The notes beneath the pieces were generated by a model. That model did no database searches, was not told the origin of the DNA, and was given only the letters and a program-made list of their open reading frames with translations. From Gnetum montanum (taxonomy: Eukaryota; Streptophyta; Gnetopsida; Gnetales; Gnetaceae), in the NCBI GenBank assembly GCA_015680685.1, contig MNCI01016441.1, forward strand, positions 44,983 to 108,982: a stretch of DNA of 64,000 nt. Reading direction: 5' to 3'. Made by a program: the position numbers and the translations under genes. Positions 42,026-54,228 of the stretch are shown here, piece after piece (the stretch's first letter is position 1; every line of letters starts with the position of its first letter).

Positions 42026-44165
42026 GTCATAGGTAGTAAATCATGTGCATGAGTCATGAACCATCATCAACATCAAACTTTTAACCATGGATCTATCAAG
42101 TGTTACAATGCCATCCTTAAAAAGCATCATATGGTACTACCCAAAAATCTTGAATCAGCTACAAAAGGAAGATGAACTCAAGTGGACTATTCCTCAATTT
42201 TCACAAAACCTATAAGCACATCATAAGTGCACATAGCCTATTAGTCCAAGGCTATGGGTGTAGCAAGTACGCCTAAAGTAATCATATAAGTGATAGACCA
42301 GTGAGATGTGCATACATATATAAACAATGAAAGAGCACCAACATATAAATGTAACATCATTTCCTTGAGAGAGCTAAGATGTGCTTCTACTCTTATGCAT
42401 CTATTCCTAAATCCAATTTTGAAGAGAAGGGTGGTGAATTGAGCCATGAAGGTAGAGCCTCTTGCACAAGCCTACATATCCTTTTGATAAGTTTTACAAA
42501 AAAATAATGGTCATATAGTCCTTTGGTGATGGTTAAGATAGCATGAAACTTGTAATGATCTTCACACTTTTCCAACCTTCATTTTGATGGAAATTAATCT
42601 TTGATCCACTAAGAAGGCATGTTTTCCTACAAAACATCTTATTGATCTTTCAAACTATTAGGAACATAAATATTATAGAGCTCAACGTCTCATTTTCCCT
42701 ATGACAAGTAATCCAAATATCTCTTTATTTTTATCAAATCCAAAATTCAAAAATTTTTCTAATCTAATTTTTATTGACTAATAATAGCAACATCTCCATT
42801 ATTACCTTCATGAGTAGGAGAAAAAATGTACTTTTTAAAATGCATTTACTAATAAAACTAGTATCATGCATTACAATCCTAATATATGGTAGGAAACAAA
42901 TTTAGGAAGAAATGTTAGTTTAAAAGATACTTCTTGACAATCTTTTCTTGGGACTTACACTGAACATTCCATGATAAAACTAACATTAGGATATAAGGGA
43001 GGAGATCCTTGTCCCTGAATTTTTGAGCTCAACTTTTGTCTTATAATCCATGTCACTAATAGGTAAGAAAGCATTGTCCAATGGGAAAGCATTTGCAACA
43101 TTAGTAGAAGTAGAAAGATAAAAAAATACCTTAGAAATTTTTGAATTAAGATTACAATTTATAGGCCTCTTCTTCTTGCATTGTAGTAAATGAAATTCTT
43201 ATGCATCAACATTTTTATTTCTAGTCCCTACTAAAATTATAATTTTTTTCTAAAGAGGAATTCTTTTCAGATATAAGAAATTTACTGACATCTTTAGATT
43301 TAAAAGGATTAGTAAAATATTAAGAACTTATTTCAAAATATTTTATTTGTGCTTATTAAAAATTACTATTTTTTTCTTTTCGAAATGTTTATTTTTTTCT
43401 TATGAATAATATTTTTATTTAGAAGAGGACAAATCTTAATATCACATGGCAACCTTCATGATGATAATACCTATAGCATCCTCATAAATTATAGTATGTA
43501 ATTTTTTGAAAAAAAACATTCATTATAGTATGTTATGCTTGAAGTTGATCATACTTATGTGATTTAATTACTTGCAATAAAATGATACATTAATTAATTA
43601 AGTACATGATATTAAAAAACACTTAAACTAAGTTACAATTAAGAGAATTATAAAACTAATCTAGTGCTACAATGAAGAAAATGGATCTCAATTTTATTAT
43701 TTCCATGGAAATGTATCCAAGTACATCATCACTCAAATAAAATTTTGTACAATCTATTTAATTCATGCTATAGGTACTCAACAACTATTGCTAACTACTA
43801 TAGAGATAAAATGATAGAGCTTTCCTAAGGAAATGACCAAACAATACCTTAAATGCAGTTGATGAGTACTTTTATATAGACATTTATTGAGCTTACATCA
43901 ACATTAATGCATTAATGATGCAAGGCATACCCCTGACACATCAATGTGACTAACTAAAATCAATGTTTATCATCACAACATGATTGATTAGAAACTCATC
44001 CTTGAGTTAACAAACTTAGGATCAAGTTAGTTACAAACTTTTAGAAGTGAATTGACTAATGAATTAACTAATTGATTCATGTTTCATATTGTAACATTTA
44101 TTCATGTTTTTACAAATTGTAACTCAAGACAAAATTGAAAAAATTACAAAAATGGCTAATGACAA
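42026..44165. other. AT-rich region without recognisable gene
   Basis: Two minus-strand frames at 42241-42575 show no motif. From 42700 to 44100 the DNA is very A/T-rich. Near 43885-43945 the words ATTAATGCATTAATGATGCAAGG resemble GCTAATGCATTGATAAGGATGCATTG near 47595 and a stretch near 5430, which may be LTR ends of family B. Confidence 0.3.
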
Positions 44166-44169
44166 TATG

Positions 44170-47130
44170 TACAAAAAGAATAGATAAAGGCATATGCCTT
44201 ATGTGGTTCTAGGTGGAGATGGCTCCTATAGCTCCTCATGCCTTTGTATGGGTTGTGATAATCCTCTTGTTGCTAATCTTAGCTAAATGCATCAATCAAG
44301 GCCTTCATCTTTTCCTCTTTGTCCTTGGAATTATTGATATTCTAAGTTTATTCTCCTAGACTTGCAATTTTATACACATCCCAAGAACAAGACAAGGTAG
44401 GAAACATCTCATAAGCATTAATAAACCACATAATGAACTATGCACATTCAATGTCAAATGGCTTCACTCTATTCTTTAGCTCTTAATAGTTACTTATTCT
44501 CTTTGCTAGGTTTTCAAGTACTATTTTATAATATTCAAATAATGTATTAAGGACCTCAAGCTCTACATTATCTATCTCCAATTTTTTGTGTGTCTTATTA
44601 TAAAGCTTGAATACATTTTCATACAACAAGTATGAGCTAGCTACCTACTTTTCTAATTTAGACCTTAACCTCCTAATAATGAGCATATAAATATTGGCAT
44701 AGTAGAGATTGATCAATTTCATGTATTCAATCATCTCTTCAATTTTTAGCTCTTTCATGTGGATTGTAGATTTGTTATACACATTCAGTTCATCAAAGAT
44801 AGACTTTCATGCATAATCTTAAAGCTACTTGAGGACTTCATTCATTTTTATTTTGACTAGTTGGATCACTTTTTCATTGATTTCATTCTACATATCCACC
44901 TAGTTCTTGTAATGATTCTTAAGTTTTTCATACTTTAAGGTCCCATTCTTCAAAACAACAATTTTAATCACCAACTTTTACCTTATTATGTGCAACTCCG
45001 ATATGTAGAGATTTCTCTTTTTAACTATCAAGGTTTACACATCCACATTCACTTTTTTCAGTTGCTCTATTAGTGGCTAAGGAATTCTTCTAATTATTCT
45101 TTATTCTTTTTAACCTTAAGAAATATTTTATTCTTCTTGGACAAGGTTCTTGTTTTCTCTATGCATATAGGATAGGTTATTGTTTGCTCTATGTAGCATT
45201 AGCTCCATTAAGAGATTTCTATTTTTAACTACTAATTTTTGCACATCCATAATCACCTTTATTAGTTTCTACCACTAATGCTTAGGGTAGTCTTCAAATT
45301 CTTCTTTATGCTTTTTGACCTTAAAAAACCTTTATTCTTCTTGGCCAAGTCCTTATTTTCTCTATGCACTTAGGCAAGGTCCCTGTTTACTCTATGTAGC
45401 ATTGCCTTTGCCAAAAATGCATTCTAGATGAATCTCTCTTTTCCCATATTTACATATTGTTCTTTAGCCTTGAGCTATTCAAAGGCCTCATCTCTTGTTA
45501 AGCCAACTTGGAGGATAATAAGATTGAACAAGTAATCTTTAAGTTGTAAAAATTTATCTACTAATTATTGGTTCAATGTTGTAGCTTCTTAAATTTATGC
45601 TTTTTAATTAGGGGCTTGCTTGGTATCTTGATCAAAGTAAACAAAATTGAAGTAATGTCTTCCAAGATGTCAAAGACATCTAGAATTATTTTTCCAATGT
45701 CCACTAATGTGTCCTATACTTCTTCATGATACATTACATTCATGCCCCTTGCATCAATTTCTATAGACATATAGATATCTACCATCATAGAAAAGTTTGA
45801 TATTGATGTTGTATAAACCTTAATTACATCTCCAATTCTATCTGCCACCACCTCCATAGTTGTTTTTTACTCTTTGTGTGACGTGATCATCACTTATGTG
45901 TCTTCTACTTTCTTTAGCATCATAGAAAAATTTGTATCATTATTTGAAATTCTTGCAATTTTTTTGATGGTAGCTATACTACAACTTCTCCTATGGTAGG
46001 ATTGGCTTCAATAGTAACTTGGCTTATAGTTCTAATCACTTTGTTTAGGTCGATCATTATAGGATAATATTCTATAGATTTACCACCAAGTGCTTGCTGT
46101 TATTTACTTAACTACCTTAATCTTTCTTCTGTACTTGGTGTATCATTGGCTAGTAGAGGTTGTGCGTCTTCTTCTTAAACATGAAGAGGTTGCTTTTCTT
46201 TCATCATTTATTATCATGATGCAATAATTATCCTTTGATGTATGTCATATAAATAGCAAGTGACTCCTTTCCTTCTATAAATTTTTCTAATCAAGCATAG
46301 GAACTTATAGTATCTTCCTTTTCTTTTCATTTTTCTTGAACTACTCCTCTATCTCAAGGAAGATGAGTTAGGGTATGTTGACCAAAAAGTTCCTAATAAG
46401 TGCAATACAAGTCCTAGTGAAGAAGGACATTACCTTGATTAGGAGTATCATGGGATTTAGGTTATATAGTTTAATCTTAAAATATACTAGCTTTTCCTAG
46501 GTAAGTGCATCATACTTTTTTCAATCTACTCCATATCATCTCTAGGTTCACTCTTTTTCACTCTTAGCATTAGGTGATATGGATACATTTTCTAACTTAA
46601 CCCTCATATTTGAAAGTCCTAAGGCCTCTACAATGGTCTTTATTAAGTAGAAGATTGTAATATCCTTCATCTTTATAGTGGCATCTCCTTAGCAATTATT
46701 CTAGAAGAGATAGGTTTCACCAAGTTACCATTTTTTTACTAGCAGAAATGATGGTCTAAAATGGTGATGATTGTAACTACTTCTAGATTTCTTAGGAAAA
46801 AAATTTTAGAAAAGGTCCAAAGTTTAAATTTTGTAGGAATAAACTCTAAATCTCTTTCATTCTAATTTTCTCTAGGTAAGTCTCTATGAAGGTAACATCT
46901 AGGCTTGGCCTAGGTCTAGGTACTTCATCTTATCTAGATTGTTCAATCTTTGTAGTTAGAGTCTACTAGATAGATTCCACTTTAGGCTCTCCTCTAAGGA
47001 ATCTAGTTTTACGTGTGATCTTAGACTCTTACTATGGCTATTCCTGTCTTTAACCTCATCCTCTTCTTAGATACTTCTCCCTTCTTTGAGATGGACCACC
47101 TACTTGTGAGCCTTCTTTAAGTGTCATCTA
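44170..47130 (-). pseudogene. Family B ORF, second copy, minus strand
   Basis: The minus translation from about 47100 begins with a basic segment like that at 7868-8079. It ends near 44170 with a Lys/Glu-rich, probably coiled-coil half. Clear parts are KYEKLKNHYKN, IHMKELKIEEMIEYMKLINLYY and HKKLEIDNVELEVLN, which line up with the C-terminal half of the copy at 27602-30231. Stops are largely TAG. The two copies differ strongly at the protein level, yet keep the same order of segments over some 2.9 kb. Function unknown; no polymerase or integrase is attached. Confidence 0.5.
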
Positions 47131-47942
47131 CACTCACATGGATGATTAGTCATTAGTCTTTAATTACTACATTTTAAGCATTATTACCCTTAATCATCCT
47201 TCATATTTAGCTTAATTTAGAAAAATTTGACTCTAATGCTCCTAAGTGATTATAGTCTATTATTCTAAAGGTCCTAAAATAGCTATTTTAATATTAAATT
47301 ACTAACTTTTAATTTTTATTCAGTTTTACCTACCATAGTTGTTCAAAACAAGGATTCTTAAACTATTTAAAATCATATATTTCTTGTCCCAATAGTGTAG
47401 ATCTCGACTCTAGAAGCTCATAATCTTTCGAATAGGATCAAATAGTTTTTTGGTTCACAAGATATTATGCCTAGTAGGTCTAGGCTATTTGGATGGTAAA
47501 ACTTCCATTGGTAAAATTAACAAAATTATGGAAAATTTTTCTAAATGTCACATGTATATATAGGGTTGGGGAATCATGTTGATGCTAATGCATTGATAAG
47601 GATGCATTGATGAAGGAATCCCCTTTGAACTTTGACCTATTTTTTATACATTTTAGAGAAAACTTGGGATTGAAGGAGAGCCATAAGAGGGGTCTAAATA
47701 TCATAATAGTGAAATCAACTATGAATAATAGTTTGACAAATTAGTAAAACATAATTCTAGAAGTTTTGGGTATTAAGTGAGAGGTTTAAAAATAAGATGA
47801 GCTAAACAATTATGCAATTTATGTATGAAGTTGTGCTTGAATGATTTGGGCATGTGGAGATGTGCATAAATTAGATGTTATCTAAAAGTTATAGAAATGA
47901 GTTCTTCCCAAAGTACTATGTGGCTTTGATAACTAACCTTAG
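47131..47942. other. AT-rich spacer, possibly the 5' LTR/leader of family B copy 2
   Basis: Contains a TATA-like TATATATA at about 47554-47561 (readable on both strands) and the GATGCATTGATGAAGG words near 47610 that resemble those near 43900. This would suit LTRs flanking 44170-47130, but the two stretches could not be aligned convincingly by eye. Confidence 0.25.
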
Positions 47943-48892
47943 TGATTATGTGGAGCAAGTTCACTCCATAGTTAAATCACCTTTAACATACTAAATCCAT
48001 ATATTATGTAAAGATAAAATTAATTGCTAGAAAAAAAAAAGAAAACTAGTTATCTTCAATTAATTTATCAGAAGATTACATCAAGGTTCACACAATCCGT
48101 AAGCATCCAAAAACCTATCACACTCAAATGATATTTCATAGAATGAGGCTCTACAACTACACATGGTTGTTCTCAATGTAAAGCACAACCAATAGAAATC
48201 TCTCCCATAACCCAAGACTGAGATCTCAACTCACAATTGAGATATAAGAGAATAGAACACATATATCAATATACCATAATCTAATCTTGGGGTTGCAATC
48301 ATCAATTTCCCTCTTCTAATGTGCTCATCCACCCTTCCTTACATAACACTTCTTGCATACCAACTCTCCTTTTTTTCTCATGGATGAATGCATACATAAT
48401 TATAGAGATCCAAAATCCTAAGAAGCCTTCTATTTGCCTTCCTAGATCCTTTCCACATGGATCTAGAATCTTTCAAATGTTTCCCAATAAAAACACCATG
48501 TTAGAGTTGTTTCTGTTCACAAAAATAGATCTCTCTTGTTTCATGTAGATGCCTCCTTTGGACTTGGGACATCTCCACTTCAAGGGAGACATCTATCTTT
48601 CTAGGAAGACGTCTCTTTTGTAGGTGCAAAAAATAAAAGTGCTCATTTTGATGTTCAGAGCCTCTGAATGCCTTCCAAAAAGTTCCCATATATCTTGGAA
48701 AATCCTAAACTAATCAAAATAAGCCAAAAATACCTCCAAACATGAAAAAACATCCAAGAATCTTCATCATAAAATTCAACAAAAGAACACATGCAAAAAC
48801 TAGACACACATGTCTAGGTCTTCTCCAAGTGCAAAACCTACAAAAGAAATGTATAGGATAAGCACAAGGGAATCTGAATAGGTGTTCCTACA
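47943..48892 (-). repeat. 3' LTR of the chromovirus
   Basis: On the minus strand it starts TGTAGGAACACC and ends ATAATCA. It matches 53225-54228, including CTCATGGATGAATG and CTCTTGTTTCATGTAGATG. It includes the GGGAGACATCTATCTTTCT block, seen with slight changes in the other LTR. Confidence 0.85.
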
Positions 48893-48894
48893 CA

Positions 48895-48912
48895 AGCTTT
48901 CCCACCTTTCAA
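48895..48912 (-). other. Polypurine tract of the chromovirus
   Basis: Minus strand AAAGGTGGGAAAGCTTG directly precedes the 3' LTR start TGTAGG. It fits the expected primer site for plus-strand DNA synthesis. Confidence 0.65.
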
Positions 48913-48929
48913 AAATGTAAATTCATGTG

Positions 48930-50006
48930 AACAATGGAGTAGCAGTAGAAGTGATACCCCACTTAACAAGTTTTATCTCATGGACACATACAACATCATC
49001 AATAGATTGATCCTTCCAATGGATTAAATATTCATGCCTCTTGACTTCCCAAGTGCTAGAATCTTCTCTCCACTTGAGTATGATTGCCTTTGTTTCTATT
49101 GAAGGCTTAGACTAATCAATAGCCCCCTTCAACTCATGAATTCTCACTTGTATAGTCTCCTCATCAAATAGTCCATGATAGTGCACAAGATCTGAAATAT
49201 TAAACACAAAAGACATACCGACATCATTTAGTAAATCAATCTCAAAGGAATTATCATTAATCCTAGTCATGATTTTGAAAGGTCCCATTTTCTTAGCTTT
49301 CAATTTGGAGAAGTTAACACCTCCCAACAGCTTCTTCTTCAAGTTCATCCAAACCAAGTCACCAATAGCAAAATTAGGCTATTTCTTACCCTCATTCCTC
49401 TTGAAGACTATCTTGTCAACCTTTTTCTTAAGATTTGATTTTACTTATGCATGGATATCCCTCCTCTCTTACACAAAATTAGCATTAAGTTTAGCTTCAC
49501 CATCAAAGCTCTTCAAAGTATCCACCATCTTTGGACAAAAATTATAATTCACCTTAAATGGGCTTTTTCCAATTGCAACATGATAAGCATTATTATACAG
49601 AAATTTAGCATGAAACAATAGGTTTTTCCACTTGTTTGGCTATGCATCATACAAACATATCAATATATTTAGCAAGGACCTATTCACCACCTCCATTTGG
49701 CCATTAGATTGTGGATGATATTCACTATAAAAATTCAACTTTATTCCTAAAATATTCCAAAGGGACCTCCAAAAATGACTTGTAAACTTGGAGTCTCTTT
49801 CACTAACAATATTCAAAGGAATACCATGCAACTTCACAACATGCTAGAAAAATAAATTTTCAACATGAGAGGCATCACTCACCTTCTTACATGAAATAAA
49901 ATGTGCCATCTTGAATAACCTATCCACAACAACAAGAATTGCATCATTCCCATTCTTGATCTCTAGAATACTACTTACAAAGTCCATTTACACACTTTCC
50001 CATGGA
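48930..50006 (-). pseudogene. Chromovirus integrase (core end, C-terminal part) and chromodomain
   Basis: The minus strand shows the integrase core (KLHGIPLNIVSERDSKFTSHFW at 49837-49770, with the second catalytic Asp in ERD), then YHPQSNGQMEVVNRSL with the catalytic Glu. The C-terminal part follows at 49357-49112 (KKMGPFKIMTRINDNSFEIDL, FNISDLVHYHG). After a TAG at 49112 the frame continues into a chromodomain-like end near 49080-48950 (WREDSSTWEVKRHEYLIHWKDQ), where YL..WK is the chromodomain signature that directs integration to chosen chromatin. The segment upstream of 49837 runs to the join n at 50007. Confidence 0.82.
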
Positions 50007-50007
50007 N

Positions 50008-50619
50008 GGAGCCATTGATGAATAGGATAGACCAATGTAAGGACTATCATATTCAAGATGAATTGTTATTTAAGAATGAAAAGGTATTTGCTCCTAATTG
50101 TGATTTTAGGAAAAAGATTTTGTTTGAAAAGCATTGTATTGACATGGTTGGTCATATGGGTAGGGCTAAAACATTGGAACCTATGAGTAGGTACTATTTT
50201 TAACCTAGTATGATAATAGAAGTTTCAAAATTTGTGAAGGAGTGCTTGACACGTCAATAGTTCAAAGGAAGTAAAGATGTGAATGAACACTATATGCCTT
50301 TGCTAATTCTTAAAGGTCCATGGGAAAGTGTGTAAATGGACTTTGTAAGTAGTATTCTAGAGATCAAGAGTGGGAATGATGCAATTCTTGTTGTTGTGGA
50401 TAGGTTATTCAAGATGGCACATTTTATTTCATGTAAGAAGGTGAGTGATGCCTCTCATGTTGCAAATTTATTTTTCTAGCATGTTGTGAAGTTGCATGGT
50501 ATTCCTTTGAATATTGTTAGTGAAAGAGACTCCAAGTTTACAAGTCATTTTTGGAGGCCCCTTTGGAATATTTTAGGAATAAATTTGAATTTTTATAGTG
50601 AATATCATCCACAATCTAA
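50008..50619 (+). pseudogene. Chromovirus integrase zinc finger and core, contig in flipped orientation
   Basis: The plus strand reads HCIDMVGHMGRAKTLE, then FVKECLTRQ, then MDFVSSILEIKSGNDAILVVVDR with the first catalytic Asp. KLHGIPLNIVSERDSKFTSH and NFYSEYHPQS follow, ending at the gap. Its second half is almost identical to 49640-50006 on the other strand (two residue differences seen over about 44). Between an n and a gap it lies against the direction of the rest of the element, so it is most likely a contig placed the wrong way round. Confidence 0.85.
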
Positions 50620-50845
50620 NNNNNNNNNNNNNNNNNNNNNNNNNNNNNNNNNNNNNNNNNNNNNNNNNNNNNNNNNNNNNNNNNNNNNNNNNNNNNNNNN
50701 NNNNNNNNNNNNNNNNNNNNNNNNNNNNNNNNNNNNNNNNNNNNNNNNNNNNNNNNNNNNNNNNNNNNNNNNNNNNNNNNNNNNNNNNNNNNNNNNNNNN
50801 NNNNNNNNNNNNNNNNNNNNNNNNNNNNNNNNNNNNNNNNNNNNN
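50620..50845. other. Assembly gap (226 n)
   Basis: Falls where the second half of RT and the RNase H of the chromovirus should be (about 1 kb), so more DNA is missing than the n run shows. Frames across it are artefacts. Confidence 0.95.
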
Positions 50846-51560
50846 CACTCAAACAATCCATCTGGTATTTTGAAAGTTATCTTCCACTCATCACCAAGCC
50901 TGATTCTAATTTGATGGTACCCACTCTTCAAATCAATTTTACTAAAAATTTTAGCATTGGTAAGAACATCAAGGAGATCATCCATCATTGGAATAGGAAA
51001 CCTATACCTCACTATTATCCTATTCACTACCATGAATCAATGCACATCCTCCATTCATCGGTGTCCTTCTTTGGCACTAGCACCACTAGAACTACATAAG
51101 GTAAAATGGATTTCCTCACAAAGCCATTTTCCAATAACCCCTCTACTTGTCTTCGTAATTCAACCCTCTGATTTGGTGCCATCCAATAATTTCTTTCATT
51201 TGGAATGGTAGCACAAAGAATGAAGTCAATCTAATGCTATATATTTCTCATCGATTTAAGTCCATCCAATTCTCCCTTGAACACCTTGGAAAATTTCTCC
51301 TTCAAGCTTAGCACACCTATAGGAAGTTCAAGATGCACATCATCATGGTTATTAGCAACTATTATCATAACAACAAAACCAAAACTAGTATCATCATGTT
51401 CCTTAATATATTCCCTCACTCTTAGAATGATTAAGAAAGCATTAAGTGAGTTGTGCTGCCTCACTTGTTTAGCTATCATAGGAATAAAATCATGGATTCC
51501 ATCAGGTCTAACAACACTCCACACATTTCGTACTCCATCAAACTAAGCACCATTGTCAAA
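50846..51560 (-). pseudogene. Chromovirus reverse transcriptase, N-terminal half
   Basis: Minus strand: a protease-RT linker with LPIGVLSLKEKFSKVFKGEL, then [33 protein letters not shown], and [34 protein letters not shown] with the first catalytic Asp in KIDL. It ends at the gap with [13 protein letters not shown]. Only a few stops are present (TAG near 51237, others near 51033), so this frame is better kept than the Tat element. It would copy element RNA into DNA; here it is incomplete. Confidence 0.85.
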
Positions 51561-53162
51561 ATTCCAAGGTCTACTAAGTATTACATCAACACAATCTATT
51601 GAAAGAACATCCCACCTCACAACATCATGAAAACTTCTAATTTAAAATTTCAAAGTACATTTTTTCCTCACCTCTTGGGAAAAATCTTTAGAAAACCCAT
51701 GCATCTTGTATGTTCTTGGATGAGGACTAATTACCAATCCCAATCTAGCACCTATCCTAGAAGAACTAACACTTTCTTAGACTCCCCCATTAATCAAAAC
51801 ATGAATCCATTTTTCACTAAGTAAACAACTAGGCCCAATCTAAAATAACAATTTCCTATCATGATGATATTATCTATTGATATTTTTGATGAATGCACAA
51901 GAATTTAATTTAAAAATATCCTCAATTTTTGGAGCATTAGGATTACCTCTCTAAATATCTTGGCTTAATGTCTCCTCCACCTACATGGTTTGCACATCTT
52001 TTCCTTTGGCTGCCATGTGAAGAAAACATTACCATTGCTTGTGTCCTCGTTCTCCACACTCAAAGAACTAAATTTTTGATGAGCTTGTACCTTGACCCCT
52101 GCCTCCCTTACTTAGATCCCTTTTGGTTTTACCCTTCTCATCATCTCCTTTAGTCTTCTTATCTTGGTTGTCTTCCTTATCTTAAAATTTTCACTTGGAT
52201 CCCTTATCAAACCTAAATCCCTTCTCCTTACTCTTAGAATTTTGTTTGCTCCTATTTCCAAATCTACCTAATTTCTTCTCAACCTCGAGTACCAAATCAT
52301 AAGTCTCATCAAGGTTTTGTGGCTCATAAAAGGATAACTATTACTGGTAAGCCATTTTGAGACCTTGTAAAAAGATTGAATCTTGCTCATACTCTTCCTA
52401 GTTTACCTTAGCTTGATGAAATGGATCAAAACATTCACTATAAAATTATTTGACATCCTTTTCACCTTGCCTTAGGAATTTTAACCTCATAATGGTTTCT
52501 TGTCTTTGATGAGATTGTTCAAATTTTCTTTTCAACCTATATTTCATCAAATCCCAATCTCTAATAGGCTAACCATTTCATCTTTCATAACCTTCGAACT
52601 CATTTTCTCACCATGTAGAAGCCATACCTTCTAATCTAGATTCAACAATAGGTACCCTTAATTTATTTGGTAGCTCTTGCAATAAAAAATGCTTCTCAAA
52701 TGTCTTCAACCAACTTGCAAAAGCATTTGTGCCCTCTACATTATTGAAAATCTTCAACTCTACATATGGAATTCTTCAAGCATTTTTGAATGCTCTAATA
52801 AGCCTTACCTCATCTTCATCATCAAGCTTTCTTGAAGAACTATTAAGCACTGTTGGATCCCTTGGAGTTATTATTTGAGGAATAGGATTCCCTCCCATTG
52901 GCATCCTTGGCTGATGATTTCCTACACTCCCATAGATGGATTGACCTTCCTCTCCATCTACTTCATCTCCACCTAGCTATAAAACTTCTTCATTTGAATA
53001 TACATGTTCTTCACCTCCCCATGTCTAGATATGGCTATGATTGACTTATCTATCCACCTTCATACTAATTTCATCCAATCGAGCAACCATCATCTAGAAG
53101 GTTGACTTCATGCTCTTCATGTCCTTATTCAAAGTTGGCACTTGTTTCTTCTTAGGTACCAT
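51561..53162 (-). pseudogene. Chromovirus gag and protease
   Basis: ATG at 53162, 49 bp after the PBS, starts MVPKKKQVPTLNKDMK. The gag core follows near 52700-52400 (ELPNKLRVPIVESRLEGMAS.W, then RDWDLMKYRLKRKFEQSHQRQ, then LKMAYQ). A zinc knuckle near 52080-52030 reads FFECGERGHKQW.C, with the first Cys replaced by Phe. The protease is at about 51830-51560: VLINGGV, where LIDSGAS is expected, so the catalytic Asp is Asn; then VDVILSRPW. Several TAG stops. Gag builds the particle; the protease cuts the polyprotein. Confidence 0.8.
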
Positions 53163-53210
53163 CTCGAATTGACAGAATCCTAAACCAAAATCTAAGCAAT
53201 AATAAAACTA

Positions 53211-53223
53211 GGCTCTGATACCA
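53211..53223 (-). other. Chromovirus primer binding site TGGTATCAGAGCC
   Basis: Minus strand TGGTATCAGAGCC, an unchanged match to the initiator methionine tRNA 3' end, one base from the inner end of the 5' LTR. Confidence 0.9.
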
Positions 53224-53224
53224 A

Positions 53225-54228
53225 TAACACTAGAGTAAGTTCACTTCATAATTAAATTGCCTTCAATGTACTAAATCTAGATATTATGCAAAGATAAGAT
53301 TAATTGCTAGAAAATAAGAAATCTAACTATCTTTAATTAATTTATTAGAAGATTACATGAGGGTTCCCAAAACCCACAAGCATTCAAAAACCTATCACAC
53401 TCAAATGATATTGCAAAGCATGAGGCTCTATAACCACACAATGCTTGTTCTCAATGTTAGACACAACCAATAGAAATCTCTCCCACAACCTAGGGCTGAT
53501 ATTTCAAGTTAAAAGTGAGATACAAGAGAATAGAACACATAGATCAACATACCACAAGCTGATCTTGGAGCTACAATTACCAATTACCCTCACCCAATGT
53601 GCTCGTCCACTCTCTCTTGCACAACTCTCCTTGCATACCAACTCTGCTCTTTTTTTCTCATGGATGAATGAATACATAATTATAGAGATCCAAAATCCTA
53701 CTAATTTTTCTATTTTCCTCCCTACATATTTTCCACATAGATCTATATTTTTTTGAATGCTTCCTAATCAAAATTCCATGTCAGATTTTTTTTCTTCACC
53801 GACATAAATGTCTCTTATTTCATGTAGATGTCTCCTATGAAAGCCCTACCCTTAGAAGATATGTATACTATTTTTGGTAAATGTCTCCTTTGGACTTGGG
53901 GCATCTCCACTTCAAGGGAGATATCTCTAGGGATACATCTATCTTTCTGGGAATATGTCTCTTCTACAAGTGCTTGAAATAAAAGTGCTCATTTTGATGT
54001 TGGGAGCCTCCAAATGCCTTCCAACAAGTCCCATATACCTTATAACCTTATAAACTCATCAAAATAATCCAAAAACACCTCCGAACATGCCAAAACATCT
54101 TCATCATAAAAATTTAGCGTAAGAACCCACATAAAAACTAGACACGTATCTAAGTCTTCTCCAAGTGTGAAACCTACAAAAACAACTTGTAGGAAAAGTA
54201 TAAGGGAATTGGAAGCATTGTTCCTACA
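53225..54228 (-). repeat. 5' LTR of the chromovirus
   Basis: About 1,004 bp; the minus strand starts TGTAGGAACAATG and ends TGTTA (the last CA has become TA). It matches 47943-48892. It contains several TGTCTC words (53809, 53829, 53882, 53956), more than the 3' copy, and a block around 53830-53890 absent from the 3' copy. Confidence 0.85.

Larger units (their letters stand above)
47943..54228 (-). mobile_element. Ty3/gypsy chromovirus, minus orientation, 6.3 kb
   Basis: The minus strand reads 5' LTR (54228-53225), PBS (53223-53211), gag and protease (53162-51561), RT (51560-50846), gap, integrase and chromodomain (to about 48930), PPT (48912-48895) and 3' LTR (48892-47943). The two LTRs align over their full length. 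No target duplication was found (CTTAG on the left, TCATT on the right), so the ends may come from different copies or have decayed. A contig at 50008-50619 is flipped and a 226-bp gap removes the end of RT and the RNase H. Confidence 0.85.

Noticed and set aside
42241-42575. Two overlapping minus frames of 60-68 codons
   Set aside because: No motif, no second copy, AT-rich surroundings.
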